Assembly: GCF_038502225.1 (NCBI RefSeq)
Contig: NC_091301.1
Span: 19,192,347-19,256,346, forward strand
Direction: 5' to 3'
Length of the DNA stretch: 64,000 nucleotides
Origin: Cherax quadricarinatus
Lineage: Eukaryota; Arthropoda; Malacostraca; Decapoda; Parastacidae
The notes beneath the pieces were generated by a model. That model did no database searches. It saw only the letters and a list, made by a program, of their open reading frames with translations, and was not told the DNA's origin. Positions 44,733-54,804 of this stretch are shown piece by piece; within the stretch, counting starts at the first letter, position 1, and every line of letters begins with the position of its first letter. Made by a program: the position numbers and the translations under genes.

Positions 44733-44997
44733 CATGGCTCCAAAGAAAGCTCCTAGTGCCAAGCCTGTGGTAAAGAAGGTGAGAAATATGTACAGTGACA
44801 AAGTCTTGGGCCATTTTAGGGAAGTGTTAAAGAGACGCCAGAAACAGAGCTCTCTCCACAGTTACTTTGCGAGACAGGACTAGAGTGACTCTCAAGGTGG
44901 TCCTAGTGGCATTAAGAAACAGAGAAGAGAAGCAACCCCAGAGAAGCAATTGGTACCTGAGGTGTTGCTGGAAGGGGATTCCCCTTCCAAACTGTAA
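44733..44997 (+). pseudogene. Tigger Z transposase remnant, N- and C-ends fused
   Basis: ATG at 44733 (MAPKKAPSAKPVVKKVRN) joins directly to the C-terminal region (MYSDKVLGHFREVLKRRQKQ, then SSLHSYFARQD). TAG at about 44881 interrupts it, after which the tail continues in the same frame (GGPSGIKKQRREATPEKQL) to GDSPSKL and TAA near 44997. The DNA-binding recognition part and the nuclease are missing. The fusion itself keeps the frame, as in the copy at 7868-8308 but at a different junction. Confidence 0.75.
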
Positions 44998-45159
44998 ACA
45001 ATCCAATCTCTCTCCTCCTCCAGTCTCCTATACACTAAGAAGAATCTCCAATAAAGGTAAGTGTTACGCTGTTAATGTTTCATTCATCATTTCCTATTGT
45101 ATTGTTTATGTACTACATGTATATTTCATGTAAAAAAATTTTTTGTTTTAATACTTCTG

Positions 45160-45307
45160 AAGGAGGGGTGTTAATGTTGCAGTTTAAAAACTGTAGTGTA
45201 AAGCACCCTTCTGGCAAGACAGTGATGGAGTGAATGATGGTGAAAGTTTTTCTTTTTCGGGCCACCCTGCCTTGGTGGGAATCGGCCGGTGTGGTAATAA
45301 AAAATAA
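45160..45307 (+). mobile_element. RTE LINE 3' tail, 148-bp insertion with 10-bp target duplication
   Basis: AATACTTCTG at 45150-45159 and 45308-45317. The insert matches the complement of the RTE 3' end at about 47850-47995 and ends in an A-rich AATAAAAAATAA tail. It lies on the plus strand inside Tigger Z. Confidence 0.93.
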
Positions 45308-45555
45308 AATACTTCTGGGTGTCAGGAACGGATTAATTGTATTTACATTATTTCTTATGGGGAAAATTGATTCGCAAATCGTAAATTTCGTTTATAGTAA
45401 CAGCTCCAGGAACGGATTAATTATGAAAAACGAGGGACCACTGTACTATTCTGTCATGCCTCCTGACAGCAGGAATGGATTAATTGGATTTCCATTATTT
45501 CTTATGGGGACAAGCTCTCTGGAACGGATTAATATCGTTAACTGAGGGTCCACTA

Positions 45556-45643
45556 TATTTACATTAATTCTCATGGGAAATATTGTTTTGGTTTTCGGCC
45601 AACCTTCTGGAACAGATTACAGCCGACAACTGAGGGTCCACTG
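45556..45643 (+). mobile_element. Tigger X, right portion
   Basis: Continuation of 42930-43285: TTTACATTAATTCTCATGGG, then the terminus GGGTCCACTG at 45643, followed by TA. Confidence 0.75.
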
Positions 45644-47145
45644 TATATGGCTCGTGTATCCCAGAACATGATACGGTCAGGTTTCTTGGCCTTCTATTTG
45701 ACCATAGGTTATCCTGGAAACCTCACATTACCTCTCTGAAGGCAATGTGTCATAGTCGGCTTAACCTCCTTAAAACACTTACTCATCTTTCATGGGGGGC
45801 TGATTGTAAAACTCTCCTTTGACTGCATTCAGCCCTAATTATATTGAAACTTGATTATGGTGACCAGATATATTCAGTGGTCTCTCCTGCAACTCTCTCT
45901 AGCCTTAATCCCATCCATCACCAGGGATTACATTTATGCCTCAGTGCTTTTTGCTCTTCACTGGTTGAGAGCCTCTATGCAGAGGCTCCCATCCTTGTCC
46001 AATCGCCATGGTGCTCATTGCCTTCGCTATTATGTTTGCTCTCATGACCACAATCCTTCCATATATGGGATAATCACTGATGTTAGTAGACGTTCTTTAT
46101 TTGTCCGTTGCCCGTTTACTCCGTCCCTTTTCTCTTCGCCTACATTTGCTCTTGTCTTCTCTTCAGATACCACCTTTCTATGTTCATGTAGCATTTCACT
46201 TTTCCTTACCCCGTTGGGAAGTTCCGGCGGTTTGTGTCTGTTCTTTCCCACTGCTATGCATGAAAGCCCAACTGCCTACAGTGGCTTCTTGCTCTCTTTT
46301 TCTTAACCGTTTCTGATTTCATTCTCATGCCATCGCAGTGTACAATAATGGTTCCAAGTCTTCTGATGGCGTCAGATTTGCAGCAGTGTTTCCGGACAGC
46401 ATTGTGCAAGGGCAGTTATTATCTCTGGCTAGCATTTTATGGCTGAATTGTATGCTATTCTCATAGCACTTATCCATATTGCATCTATGCCTGTGTCACC
46501 ATTTGTGGTCATTTCAGACTCTCTTAGTGCTTTACAGGCTATATGAAAGCTGATACACCTCATCCCCTGGTTCTTTGTATCCAATTTTGGTTATGTCATA
46601 TCTCTAGCAAGCATAAAGATATTGTTTTTTGTTGGGTCCCCGGTCATGTTGACATACAGGACAATGAACAGGCAGACACTGCTACACAGTCAGCAATACA
46701 TGACCTCCCAGTTTCTTATAGAGGTGTTCCATTCACTGACTATTTTACTGTAATTGCTACCCGCCTTCGCACCTGTTGGCAATAACGTTGGTCTGATCTA
46801 CCCCATTATAAACTACATTCTATTAAACTGAGTATAGGGTTCTGGCAGTCTCCTTATCAGTGTCAAGGCTGGGAGACTACTCTCTCCTGTCTTCGCATCG
46901 GCCACACTTGCCTTACTCATGGAGAGGCGCCCTGTTCCACTCTGTGAGAATTGTTAGGTTCCAGTTTCTGTTAGCCACATTCTGTTGGACTGCCCACTCT
47001 ATCAACGAGCATGCAGAATTTACTTTCAATGTCTTCACCGCTCTACTGCCCTTACTATACCTTCCCTTCTTGCTGATGGACCCTCCTTTAACCCAGACTC
47101 TCTCATTGACTTTTTGACAGCAGCTGATTTACTGCACAAGCTCTG
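45644..47145 (+). pseudogene. I-group LINE ORF2 3' half, degraded copy
   Basis: Matches ORF2 of the full LINE from just after the reverse transcriptase palm (YGSRIPEHDTVRFLGLLFD-like reading at about 45650) through RNase H (NEQADTATQSAIHDLPVSYR near 46660) to the C-terminus and TGA near 47144. Frame breaks are many: stops near 45823 and 46545, shifts near 46435 and 46785, and loss of the C-terminal knuckle cysteines near 46945. The YVDD-bearing part is missing. It directly follows the right end of Tigger X. Confidence 0.85.
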
Positions 47146-47350
47146 ATGATGATGATGCCTCTAGTACTCCTCACAGCCCTTTCTACCTCAATCTCTTGCT
47201 ACCCTGTACCCCTGCACTATCCACTGCCCCGCTGCACTCCATGACCTAATAATCATCCCTCTCCCTCTTGCTACCCAATACCCCTGTATCCTTCCCTGGT
47301 TGGCGGCGCTGTATGGCCCTTGTAGGTTTAGCGCTTTTTTTTATTTTAAT
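47146..47350 (+). mobile_element. I-group LINE 3'UTR, copy 3
   Basis: Same C/T-rich 3'UTR as 7293-7505, ending GTTTAGCGC, a T-run and TTTTAATAAATA. Confidence 0.8.
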
Positions 47351-47656
47351 AAATATTTCTCCTTTCGTTTATGATGGCATCTAAAGGTATTGTTAGAACC
47401 GATTAATCTCAGTGAACATGGTATGTCGATGGTAATATATGGCTCTGGGCCACACTAAATATTGTGTAGGTAGGTAGTTGCAACTGTGTAGCCAGACAGA
47501 CTACATAACTACATCTACCAGCTACCTACATCTGACTTCTTACAAATAAATACTACTCAACTCTCATCCTACATTAAGACTACACATATTTTAAGGTAGA
47601 TAATAAGTGTACTGTATGTGTATTTTATCTCTCTGGACTGCTTTAAATATCATATA
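47351..47656. other. Unassigned stretch
   Basis: Contains short inverted pieces (GTAGGTAGGTAG and CTACCAGCTACCTAC) but no recognisable element. Confidence 0.45.
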
Positions 47657-47841
47657 CAGTGGACCCTCGGTTAACGCCTTTAATCCGTTCCAGAGAGCTA
47701 GCCTTTAACCTAATTAATTTTCCCCATAAGAAATAATGGAAATCCAATTAATCCGCTCCAGACACCCAAAAGTATTAAACAAAATATTTTTTTTACATGA
47801 AATATACATTTCGCTACACATAAAACAATGATATATGAAGA
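47657..47841 (-). mobile_element. Tigger 3' end (minus), split by the RTE copy
   Basis: CAGTGGACCCTCGGTTAACG at 47657 after TA, then the Tigger tail block in reverse. It breaks at TATGAAGA (47834-47841) and continues at 52895-53032. Confidence 0.85.
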
Positions 47842-48356
47842 TTATTTTTTTTATTATCACACTCGCCGATTCCCACCAAGGCAGGGTGGCCCGAAAAAGA
47901 AAAACTTTCACCATCATTCACTCCATCACTGTCTTGCCAGAAGGGTGCTTTACACTACAGTTTTTAAACTGCAACATTAACACCCCTCCTTCAGAGTGCA
48001 GGCACTGTACTTCCCATCTCCAGGACTCAAGTCCAGCCTGCCGGTTTCCCTGAACCCCTTCATAAATGTTACTTTGCTCACACTCCAACAGCACGTCAGG
48101 TATTAAAAACCATTTGTCTCCATGCACTCCTATCAAACACGCTCACGCATGCCTGCTGGAAGTCCAAGCCCCTCACACACGAAACCTCCTTTACCCCCTC
48201 CCTCCAACCTTTCCTAGGCTGACCCCTACCCTGCCTTCCTTCCACTACAGACTGATACACTCTTGAAGTCATTCTGTTTCACTCCATTCTCTCTACATGT
48301 CCGAACCACCTCAACAACCCTTGCTCAGCCCTCTGGACAAAAGTTTTGGTAATCCC

Positions 48357-49808
48357 CCACTCCACAAAGGGGGCAGTAAAGCAACAGCAAAGAACTACAG
48401 ACCGATAGCACTAACATCCCATATCATAAAAATCTTTGAAAGGGTCCTAAGAAGCAAGATCACCACCCATCTAGAAACCCATCAGTTACACAACCCAGGG
48501 CAACATGGGATTAGAACAGGTCGCTCCTGTCTGTCTCAACTATTGGATCACTACGACAAGGTCCTAGATGCACTAGAAGACAAAAAGAATGCAGATGTAA
48601 TATATACAGACTTTGCAAAAGCCTTCGACAAGTGTGACCATGGCGTAATAGCGCACAAAATGCGTGCTAAAGGAATAACAGGAAGAGTCGGTCGATGGAT
48701 CTATAATTTCCTCACTAACAGAACACAGAGAGTAGTCGTCAACAGAGTAAAGTCCGAGGCAGCTACGGTGAAAAGCTCTGTTCCACAAGGCACAGTACTC
48801 GCTCCCATCTTGTTCCTCATCCTCATATCCGACATAGACAAGGATGTCAGCCACAGCACCGTGTCTTCCTTTGCAGATGACACCCGAATCTGCATGACAG
48901 TGTCTTCCATTGCAGACACTGCAAGGCTCCAGGCGGACATCAACCAAATCTTTCAGTGGGCTGCAGAAAACAATATGAAGTTCAACGATGAGAAATTTCA
49001 ATTACTCAGATATGGTAAACACGAGGAAATTGAATCTTCATCAGAGTACAAAACAAATTCTGGCCACAAAATAGAGCGAAACACCAACGTCAAAGACCTG
49101 GGAGTGATCATGTCGGAGGATCTCACCTTCAAGGACCATAACATTGTATCAATCGCATCTGCTAGAAAAATGACAGGATGGATAATGAGAACCTTCAAAA
49201 CTAGTGAGGCCAAGCCCATGATGACACTCTTCAGGTCACTTGTTCTATATAGGCTGGAATATTGCTGCACACTAACAGCACCTTTCAAAGCAGGTGAAAT
49301 TGCTGACCTAGAAAATGTACAGAGAACCTTCACGGCACGCATAACGGAGATAAAACACCTCAATTACTGGGAGCGCTTGAGGTTCCTGAACCTGTATTCC
49401 CTGGAACGCAGGCGGGAGAGATACATGATTATATACACCTGGAAAATCCTAGAGGGACTATTACCGAACTTGCACACAAAAATCACTCACTACGAAAACA
49501 AAAGACTTGCCAGACGATGCAACATCCCCCCAATGAAAAGCAGGGGTGTCACTAGCACATTAAGAGATCATACAATAAGTGTCAGGGGCCCAAGACTGTT
49601 CAACTGCCTCCCAGCATACATACGGGGGATTACCAACAGACCCCTGGCAGTCTTCAAGCTGGCACTGGACAAGCACCTAAAGTCGGTTCCTGACCAGCCG
49701 GGCTGTGGCTCGTACGTTGGTTTGCGTGCAGCCAGCAGCAACAGCCTGGTTGATCAGGCTCTGATCCACCAGGAGGCCTGGTCACAGACCGGGCTGCGGG
49801 GGCGTTGA
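48357..49808 (+). CDS. CR1/L2-like LINE reverse transcriptase, 5'-truncated open frame
   Basis: About 483 codons are open without a break, ending at TGA 49806-49808. Visible motifs: NYRPIALTSHIIKIFERVL (fingers), YTDFAKAFDKCDHG (motif A), SVPQGTVLAPILFLI (motif B) and SSFADDTRI (motif C, the catalytic pair DD, about 48866-48892). After the palm comes KDLGVIMSEDLTFKDH and a long thumb and C-terminal region (LNYWERLRFLNLYSLERRRE) typical of Jockey, CR1 and L2 LINEs. There is no RNase H. Endonuclease and any ORF1 are missing, and no start codon belongs to the element itself. The unbroken frame points to a fairly recent insertion. It cannot retrotranspose alone. Confidence 0.85.
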   Translation, partial: PLHKGGSKATAKNYRPIALTSHIIKIFERVLRSKITTHLETHQLHNPGQHGIRTGRSCLSQLLDHYDKVLDALEDKKNADVIYTDFAKAFDKCDHGVIAHKMRAKGITGRVGRWIYNFLTNRTQRVVVNRVKSEAATVKSSVPQGTVLAPILFLILISDIDKDVSHSTVSSFADDTRICMTVSSIADTARLQADINQIFQWAAENNMKFNDEKFQLLRYGKHEEIESSSEYKTNSGHKIERNTNVKDLGVIMSEDLTFKDHNIVSIASARKMTGWIMRTFKTSEAKPMMTLFRSLVLYRLEYCCTLTAPFKAGEIADLENVQRTFTARITEIKHLNYWERLRFLNLYSLERRRERYMIIYTWKILEGLLPNLHTKITHYENKRLARRCNIPPMKSRGVTSTLRDHTISVRGPRLFNCLPAYIRGITNRPLAVFKLALDKHLKSVPDQPGCGSYVGLRAASSNSLVDQALIHQEAWSQTGLRGR

Positions 49809-49828
49809 CCGCCAGAACTCTCTCCAGG
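48357..49828 (+). mobile_element. CR1/L2-like LINE, 5'-truncated, inserted in the RTE
   Basis: The RTE reads continuously from GGTAATCCC (about 48355) to CTCCTCCTAACTTCC (about 49835) when compared with the copy at 10070-10090. The insert ends with TCTCTCCAGGTAAA, a short 3' repeat-type end. Truncation at the 5' side removes the endonuclease. Confidence 0.85.
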
Positions 49829-52464
49829 TAAACTCCTCCTCCTAACTTCCAAACTACGAATTCTCTGCATTATATTCACACCACACATTGCCCTCAAACA
49901 TGACATCTCCACTGCCTCCAGCCTTCTCCTCGCTGCAACATTCATCACCCATGCTTCACACCCATGTAAGAGTGTTGGTAAAACTATACTCTCATACATT
50001 CCCCTCTTTGCCTCCAAGGACAAAGTTCTTTGTCTCCACAGACTCCTAAGTGCACCACTCACCCTTTTCCCCTCATCAATTCTATGATTCACCTCATCTT
50101 TCATAGACCCATCCGCTGACACGTCCACTCCCAAATATCTGAAAACATTCACCTCCTCCATGCTCTCTCCCTCCAATCTGATATTCAATCTTTCATCACC
50201 TAATCTTTTTGTTATCCTCATAACCTTACTCTTTCCTGTATTCACTTTTAATTTTCTTCTTTTGCTTACTCTACCAAATTCATCCACCAATCTCTGCAAC
50301 TTCTCTTCAGAATCTCCCAAGAGCACAGTGTCATCAGCAAAGAGCAACTGTGACAACTCCCACTTTATGTGTGATTCTTTATCTTTTAACTCCACGCCTC
50401 TTGCCAAGACCCTCGCATTTACTTCTCTTACAACCCCATCTATAAATATACTAAACAACCACGGTGACATCACACATCCTTGTCTAAGGCCTACTTTTAC
50501 TGGGAAATAATTTCCCTCTTTCCTGCATACTCTAACTTGAGCCTCACTATCCTCGTAAAAACTCTTCACTGCTTTCAGTAACCTACCTCCTACACCATAC
50601 ACCTGCAACATCTGCCACATTGCCCCCCTATCCACCCTTTCATACGCCTTTTCCAAATCCATAAATGCCACAAAGACCTCTTTAGCCTTATCTAAATACT
50701 GTTCACTTATGTGTTTCACTGTAAACACCTGGTCCACACACCCCCTACCTTTCCTAAAGCCTCCTTGTTCATCTGCTATCCTATTCTCCGTCTTACTCTT
50801 AATTCTTTCAATAATAACTCTACCATACACTTTACGAGGTATACTCAACAGACTTATCCCCCTATAATTTTTGCACTCTCTTTTGTCCCCTTTGCCTTTA
50901 TACAAAGGAACTATGCATGCTCTCTGCCAATCCCTAGGTACCTTACCTTCTTCCATACATTTATTAAATAATTGCACCAACCACTCCAAAACTATATCCC
51001 CACCTGCTTTTAACATTTCTATCTTATCCCATCAATCCCTGCTGCCTTACCCCCTTTCATTTTACCTACTGCCTCATGAACTTCCCCCACACTCACAACT
51101 GGCTCTTCCTCACTCCTACAAGCTGTTATTCCTCCTTGCCCTATACACGAAATCACAGCTTCCCTATCTTTATCAACATTTAACAATTCCTCGAAATATT
51201 CCCTCCATCTTCCCAATACCTCTAACTCTCCATTTAATAACTCTCCTCTCCTATTTTTAACTGACAAATCCATTTGTTCTCTAGGCTTCCTTAACTTGTT
51301 AATCTCACTCCAAAACTTTTTCTTATTTTCAACAAAATTTGTTGATAACATCTCACCCACTCTCTCATTTGCTCTCTTTTTACATTGCTTCACCACTCTC
51401 TTAACCTCTCTCTTTTTCTCCATATACTCTTCCCTCCTTGCATCACTTCTACTTTGTAAAAACTTCTCATATGCTAACTTTTTCTCCCTTACTACTCTCT
51501 TTACATCATCATTCCACCAATCGCTCCTCTTCCTTCCCGCACCCACCTTCCTGTAACCACAAACTTCTGCTGAACACTCCAACACTACATTTTTAAACCT
51601 ATCCCATACCTCTTCGACCTCATTGCCTATGCTCTCATTAGCTGTTTATATCTTACCCTAACTGCCTCCTCTTTTAGTTTATAAACCTTAACCTCTCTCT
51701 CTTCCCTGATGCTTCTATTCTCCTTGTATCCCATCTACCTTTTACTCTCAGTGTAGCTACAACTAGAAAGTGATCTGATATATCTGTGGCCCCTCTATAA
51801 ACATGTACATTCTAAGTCTACTCAACAGTCTTTTATCTACCAGTACATAATCCAACAAACTACTGTCATTTTGCCCTACATCATATCTTGTATACTTATT
51901 TATCCTCTTTTCCTTAAAATATGTATTACCTATAACTAAACCCCTTTCTATACAAAGTTCAATCAAAGGGCTCCCATTTTCATTTACACCTGGCACCCCA
52001 AACTTACCTACCACACCCTCTCTAAAAGTTTCTCCTACTTTAGCATTCAGGTCCCCTACCACAATTACTCTCTCACTTGGTTCAAAGGTTCCTATACATT
52101 CACTTAACATCTCCCAAAATCTCTCTCTCTCCTCTACATTCCTCTCTTCTCCAGGTGCATACACGCTTATTATGACCCACTTTTCGCATCCAACCTTTAC
52201 TTTAATCCACATAATTCTTGAATTTACACATTCATATTCTCTTTTCTCCTTCCATAACTGATCCTTCAACATTACTGCTACCCCTTCCTTTGCTCTAACT
52301 CTCTCAGATACTTCAGATTTAATCCCATTTATTTCCCCCCACCGAAACTCCCCTACCCCCTTCAGCTTTGTTTCGCTTAGGGCCAGGACATCCAACTTCT
52401 TTTCATTCATAACATCAGCAATCATCTGTTTCTTGTCATCCGCGCTACATCCACGCACATTCAA
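49829..52464 (-). pseudogene. RTE ORF2: endonuclease and reverse transcriptase, frameshifted
   Basis: From 52464 the minus strand reads MNVRGCSADDKKQMIADV, the endonuclease start (NVRG), then LALSETKLKG, VYAPGEERNVEERERFWEML, VVGDLNAKVG and, after a frameshift in a G-run near 51795, SDHFLVV. The reverse transcriptase shows KNYRGISLLS, FMDLEKAYERVDRG (A), LRQGCVMSPWLFSIFIDG (B) and LLFADDTVL (C, about 50330). The C-terminal region (VFRYLGVDVSADGSMKDEVN, SCLRAMCGVN) is cut at about 49837 by the CR1-like insertion and continues at 47860-48356. Further breaks: an interruption near 51590-51760 and a frameshift near 51017. The catalytic residues are present. About 1000 codons, normal for RTE. Confidence 0.88.
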
Positions 52465-52886
52465 GCATCCCAGTTTTATAAAGTTTTTCTTCTTCTCTTT
52501 TTTAGTAAATGTCTACAGGAGAAGGGGTTACTAGCCCATTGCTCCCTGCATTTTAGTCACCTCATACGACACGCATGGCTTACGGAGGAAAGATTCTTTT
52601 CCACTTCCCCATGGACAATAGAAGAAATAAAGAAGAACAAGAGCTATTTAGAAAAAGGAGAAAAACCTAGATGTATGTATATATATATGCATGTGCGTGT
52701 CTGTGAAGTGTGACCAAAGTGTAAGTAGGAGTAGCAAGATATCCCTGTTATCTAGCGTGTTTATGAGACAGAAAAAGAAACCAGCAATCCTACCATCATG
52801 CAAAACAGTTACAGGTTTCTGTTTCACAGTCATCTGGCAGGACGGTAGTACTTCCCTGGGTGGTTGCTGTCTACCAACCTACTATC
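52465..52886 (-). promoter_or_regulatory. RTE 5' region
   Basis: The minus strand begins GATAGTAGGTTGGTAGACAG at 52886. GGTTG pairs with a following CAACC, and GGTAG with a later CTACC, giving a pseudoknot order. The rest up to the endonuclease start contains a TATATA tract (about 52678-52690) and no further frame. Confidence 0.5.
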
Positions 52887-52894
52887 TATGAAGA

Positions 52895-53032
52895 ATAAAA
52901 CAATAATAACATCATACTTACCTTTATTGTGGACTTGTTGATGAGTGATGAGACAGGAGGAGGGCAGAGGATGAAGGTGTTCTATTGTTTGGAAGGGGAA
53001 TCCCCTTTCATAAAGACTTCAGTTAACAAGTA
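52895..53032 (-). mobile_element. Tigger (minus), continuation of 47657-47841
   Basis: Contains the ACCTTTATTG block and the coding end of the transposase on the minus strand (VFMKGDSPSKQ). It ends at TA (53031-53032), where another Tigger begins. Confidence 0.8.
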
Positions 53033-53433
53033 CAGTGGACCCTCAACCAACGGCATTAATCCGTTCCAGAGGGCTTGTCGTTGGCCGAGTTAATTTTCCC
53101 TATTAGAAATAATGGAAATAGAATTAATCCGTTCCTGACAACCCAAAGTCTGATTTTTTTTTTTTTTTTTTTTTTACATAAAATATACATTTCCTTGTAT
53201 GGAAAGGAATGGGACATGCAAAATAAACAATAATTAAATGCCACTTACCTTTATTGTGGAGTTATTGATGAGTGATGTGCCAGCAGCAAGGGAGATTCAG
53301 GATTGTCTATTGCTTGGAAGGAGAATCCCCTTCCATAAAGACTTCAGGTACCAAGTTTTTTGGTGGGGTTGCCTCCCTGCTTGGTTTTTTAATGCCACTA
53401 GGACCAGCTTGAGAATCACTGGACCACTCTCTA
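53033..53433 (-). mobile_element. Tigger W (minus), truncated
   Basis: CAGTGGACCCTCAACCAACG at 53033, the Tigger tail block, a T-run (about 53154-53175) and the C-terminal coding end on the minus strand (SDSQAGPSGIKKPSREATPP, DSPSKQ). It is cut off by the tandem repeat at about 53434. Confidence 0.85.
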
Positions 53434-53581
53434 CCACCATCACTACCACCCTCTACCAACATCACAACCAGTACCACCATCACAACCAGTACTACCCTCT
53501 ACCACCATCACAACCACTACCACCCTCTACCACCATCACAACCAGTACCACCCTCTACCACCATCACTACCACCCTCTACC
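53434..53581. repeat. Degenerate tandem repeat of ACCACC/CATCAC units
   Basis: Units like CTACCACCATCACAACCAGT repeat with variation up to the LTR at 53582. The pentamer CTACC just before the LTR may be its target duplication, but it is also part of the repeat. Confidence 0.85.
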
Positions 53582-54770
53582 TGTGGAAAATTTTATACTG
53601 GTGATTACTTCTACATACCTCAACATTACATGCATACGAGTAATCTCCTTGGGAGACAACAACTATATTGTTTACTGTAGTCACCCATGTAGACATGTGA
53701 GAAAACTTAACCACCTCTGGTCACTGCAGGTGGCCCCTTGACCCTCACAATCTTATCCATATCTATCCGAGACCAGTATAAATTGGGTAGCACCCTCAAG
53801 TACGGCGCTACTAATTAATTGTGGACTGTATAGATTATATTAGTTTAACTGAATAAAGGGGGGGGGGTAGGTTACACATGGATATATCCATCAAGGAAAA
53901 ACACTTGTACATAATCCCACCACTTACCAGATATTCTCTGGTGGTCACTTGATGTGGCTGGATCACCCATAACCTATCCAATTAAAACATACCTAACTGG
54001 CCAGTATCAGTCTGCTATAACTAGAAAGGTTACTTAACTGTGGGTGATTGATGCTCCTTATTTCCTCCATTCACCATCTCATTTCGATGTCCTGCTACAC
54101 CGACACGGTTCTTATTCCAGCAGGACGAGGTATCCGTTGGTTTGTCCCGGTTTAGAAGTCGTGATTCCATAAAACTTCGCTATCCTCGGGACAAGAACCA
54201 CACGTTCACTCGGAGCAGGGCGATTTATTTCACTTTCCGCATTCTCTTAACTTAATGTTATTATCACTGATCACATTACCATTCACAAGACGAATTAACG
54301 TCTCATAATTATTATACACATTAGAGGTCACTCCATAAAGATCTGAGACTGATGAGTGAGGATTAACTCACAGGTAATTTCCCCTGGACACATTCCATGG
54401 CGGCGCACCCGTCACCCCCGGTCCTACTATTATCCACTCATTTTACCACTTTATTACGGTGGTCACGTAAATCACGTTCCCTCACTCTTCACCAGGAACA
54501 GTTATGACACTTCTTATTAGGAAGTGAGGCCTATATTAATCCTTAGGCCGCTGTGAACGCCAATTTCCTGATCCCATGTTTCACAGCTTCCTCACTACAT
54601 TCAAAACACTGCCGCCTCCTCGTGCCCCAGCTCGACCTATACCCCCACACATCTGCGCAGGCGCAGCGGGAACCCAGTTGGTTCCATTCAAAATACAAAT
54701 ACATTTTGACCCAAATCAACACATTAAACACTTATTAGGCACTATAGCTTTGGAAATTAAATAATTTCCA
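53582..54770 (-). repeat. BEL/Pao copy 2, 3' LTR (minus-strand element)
   Basis: On the plus strand it runs TGTGGAAAATTTTATACTGG (53582) to AAATAATTTCCA (54770), so the minus-strand LTR starts TGGAAATTATTTAATTTCC and ends TTTTCCACA. It lies directly after the end of the minus-strand gag-pol pseudogene. The 5' LTR is not in the window. Boundaries are inferred from these ends and from analogy with copy 1. Confidence 0.65.
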
Positions 54771-54804
54771 TACTGCGGCCTTGTGGAAGTCGTTGTTAGA
54801 TGAC

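Larger units (their letters stand above)
44463..45443 (+). mobile_element. Tigger Z, internally deleted, inserted in Tigger Y
   Basis: CAGTGGTCCCTCGCTTTTCG at 44463 and AAAAACGAGGGACCACTG at 45443, TA at 44461-44462 and 45444-45445. It contains a deleted transposase gene and an RTE 3' tail insertion. Confidence 0.92.
43286..45555 (+). mobile_element. Tigger Y, inserted in Tigger X
   Basis: Left end CAGTGGACTCCTCAGTTAAC at 43286, right end GTTAACTGAGGGTCCACTA at 45555, in TA. A decayed N-terminal start (ATGTGCCCAAAGAAAGG at 43547) is followed by unrelated AT-rich sequence, including GGACCCCAATGGAAATAGGT (43991) and a ~29-bp tandem repeat at 44105-44208. Tigger Z is inserted within it. Confidence 0.85.
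47842..52886 (-). mobile_element. RTE-clade LINE, near full length, with CR1-like insertion
   Basis: TATGAAGA at 47834-47841 and 52887-52894 is the target duplication. The A-rich tail on the minus strand lies at the left, the 5' end at 52886. Without the CR1-like insertion (48357-49828) it is about 3.57 kb, the usual RTE length. It shares its 3' part with 9558-10324, 34724-35561 and 45160-45307. Confidence 0.92.

Noticed and set aside
50160..51556. Several plus-strand frames with hydrophobic runs
   Set aside because: Antisense shadows of the RTE ORF2 on the minus strand, which has recognisable reverse transcriptase motifs.
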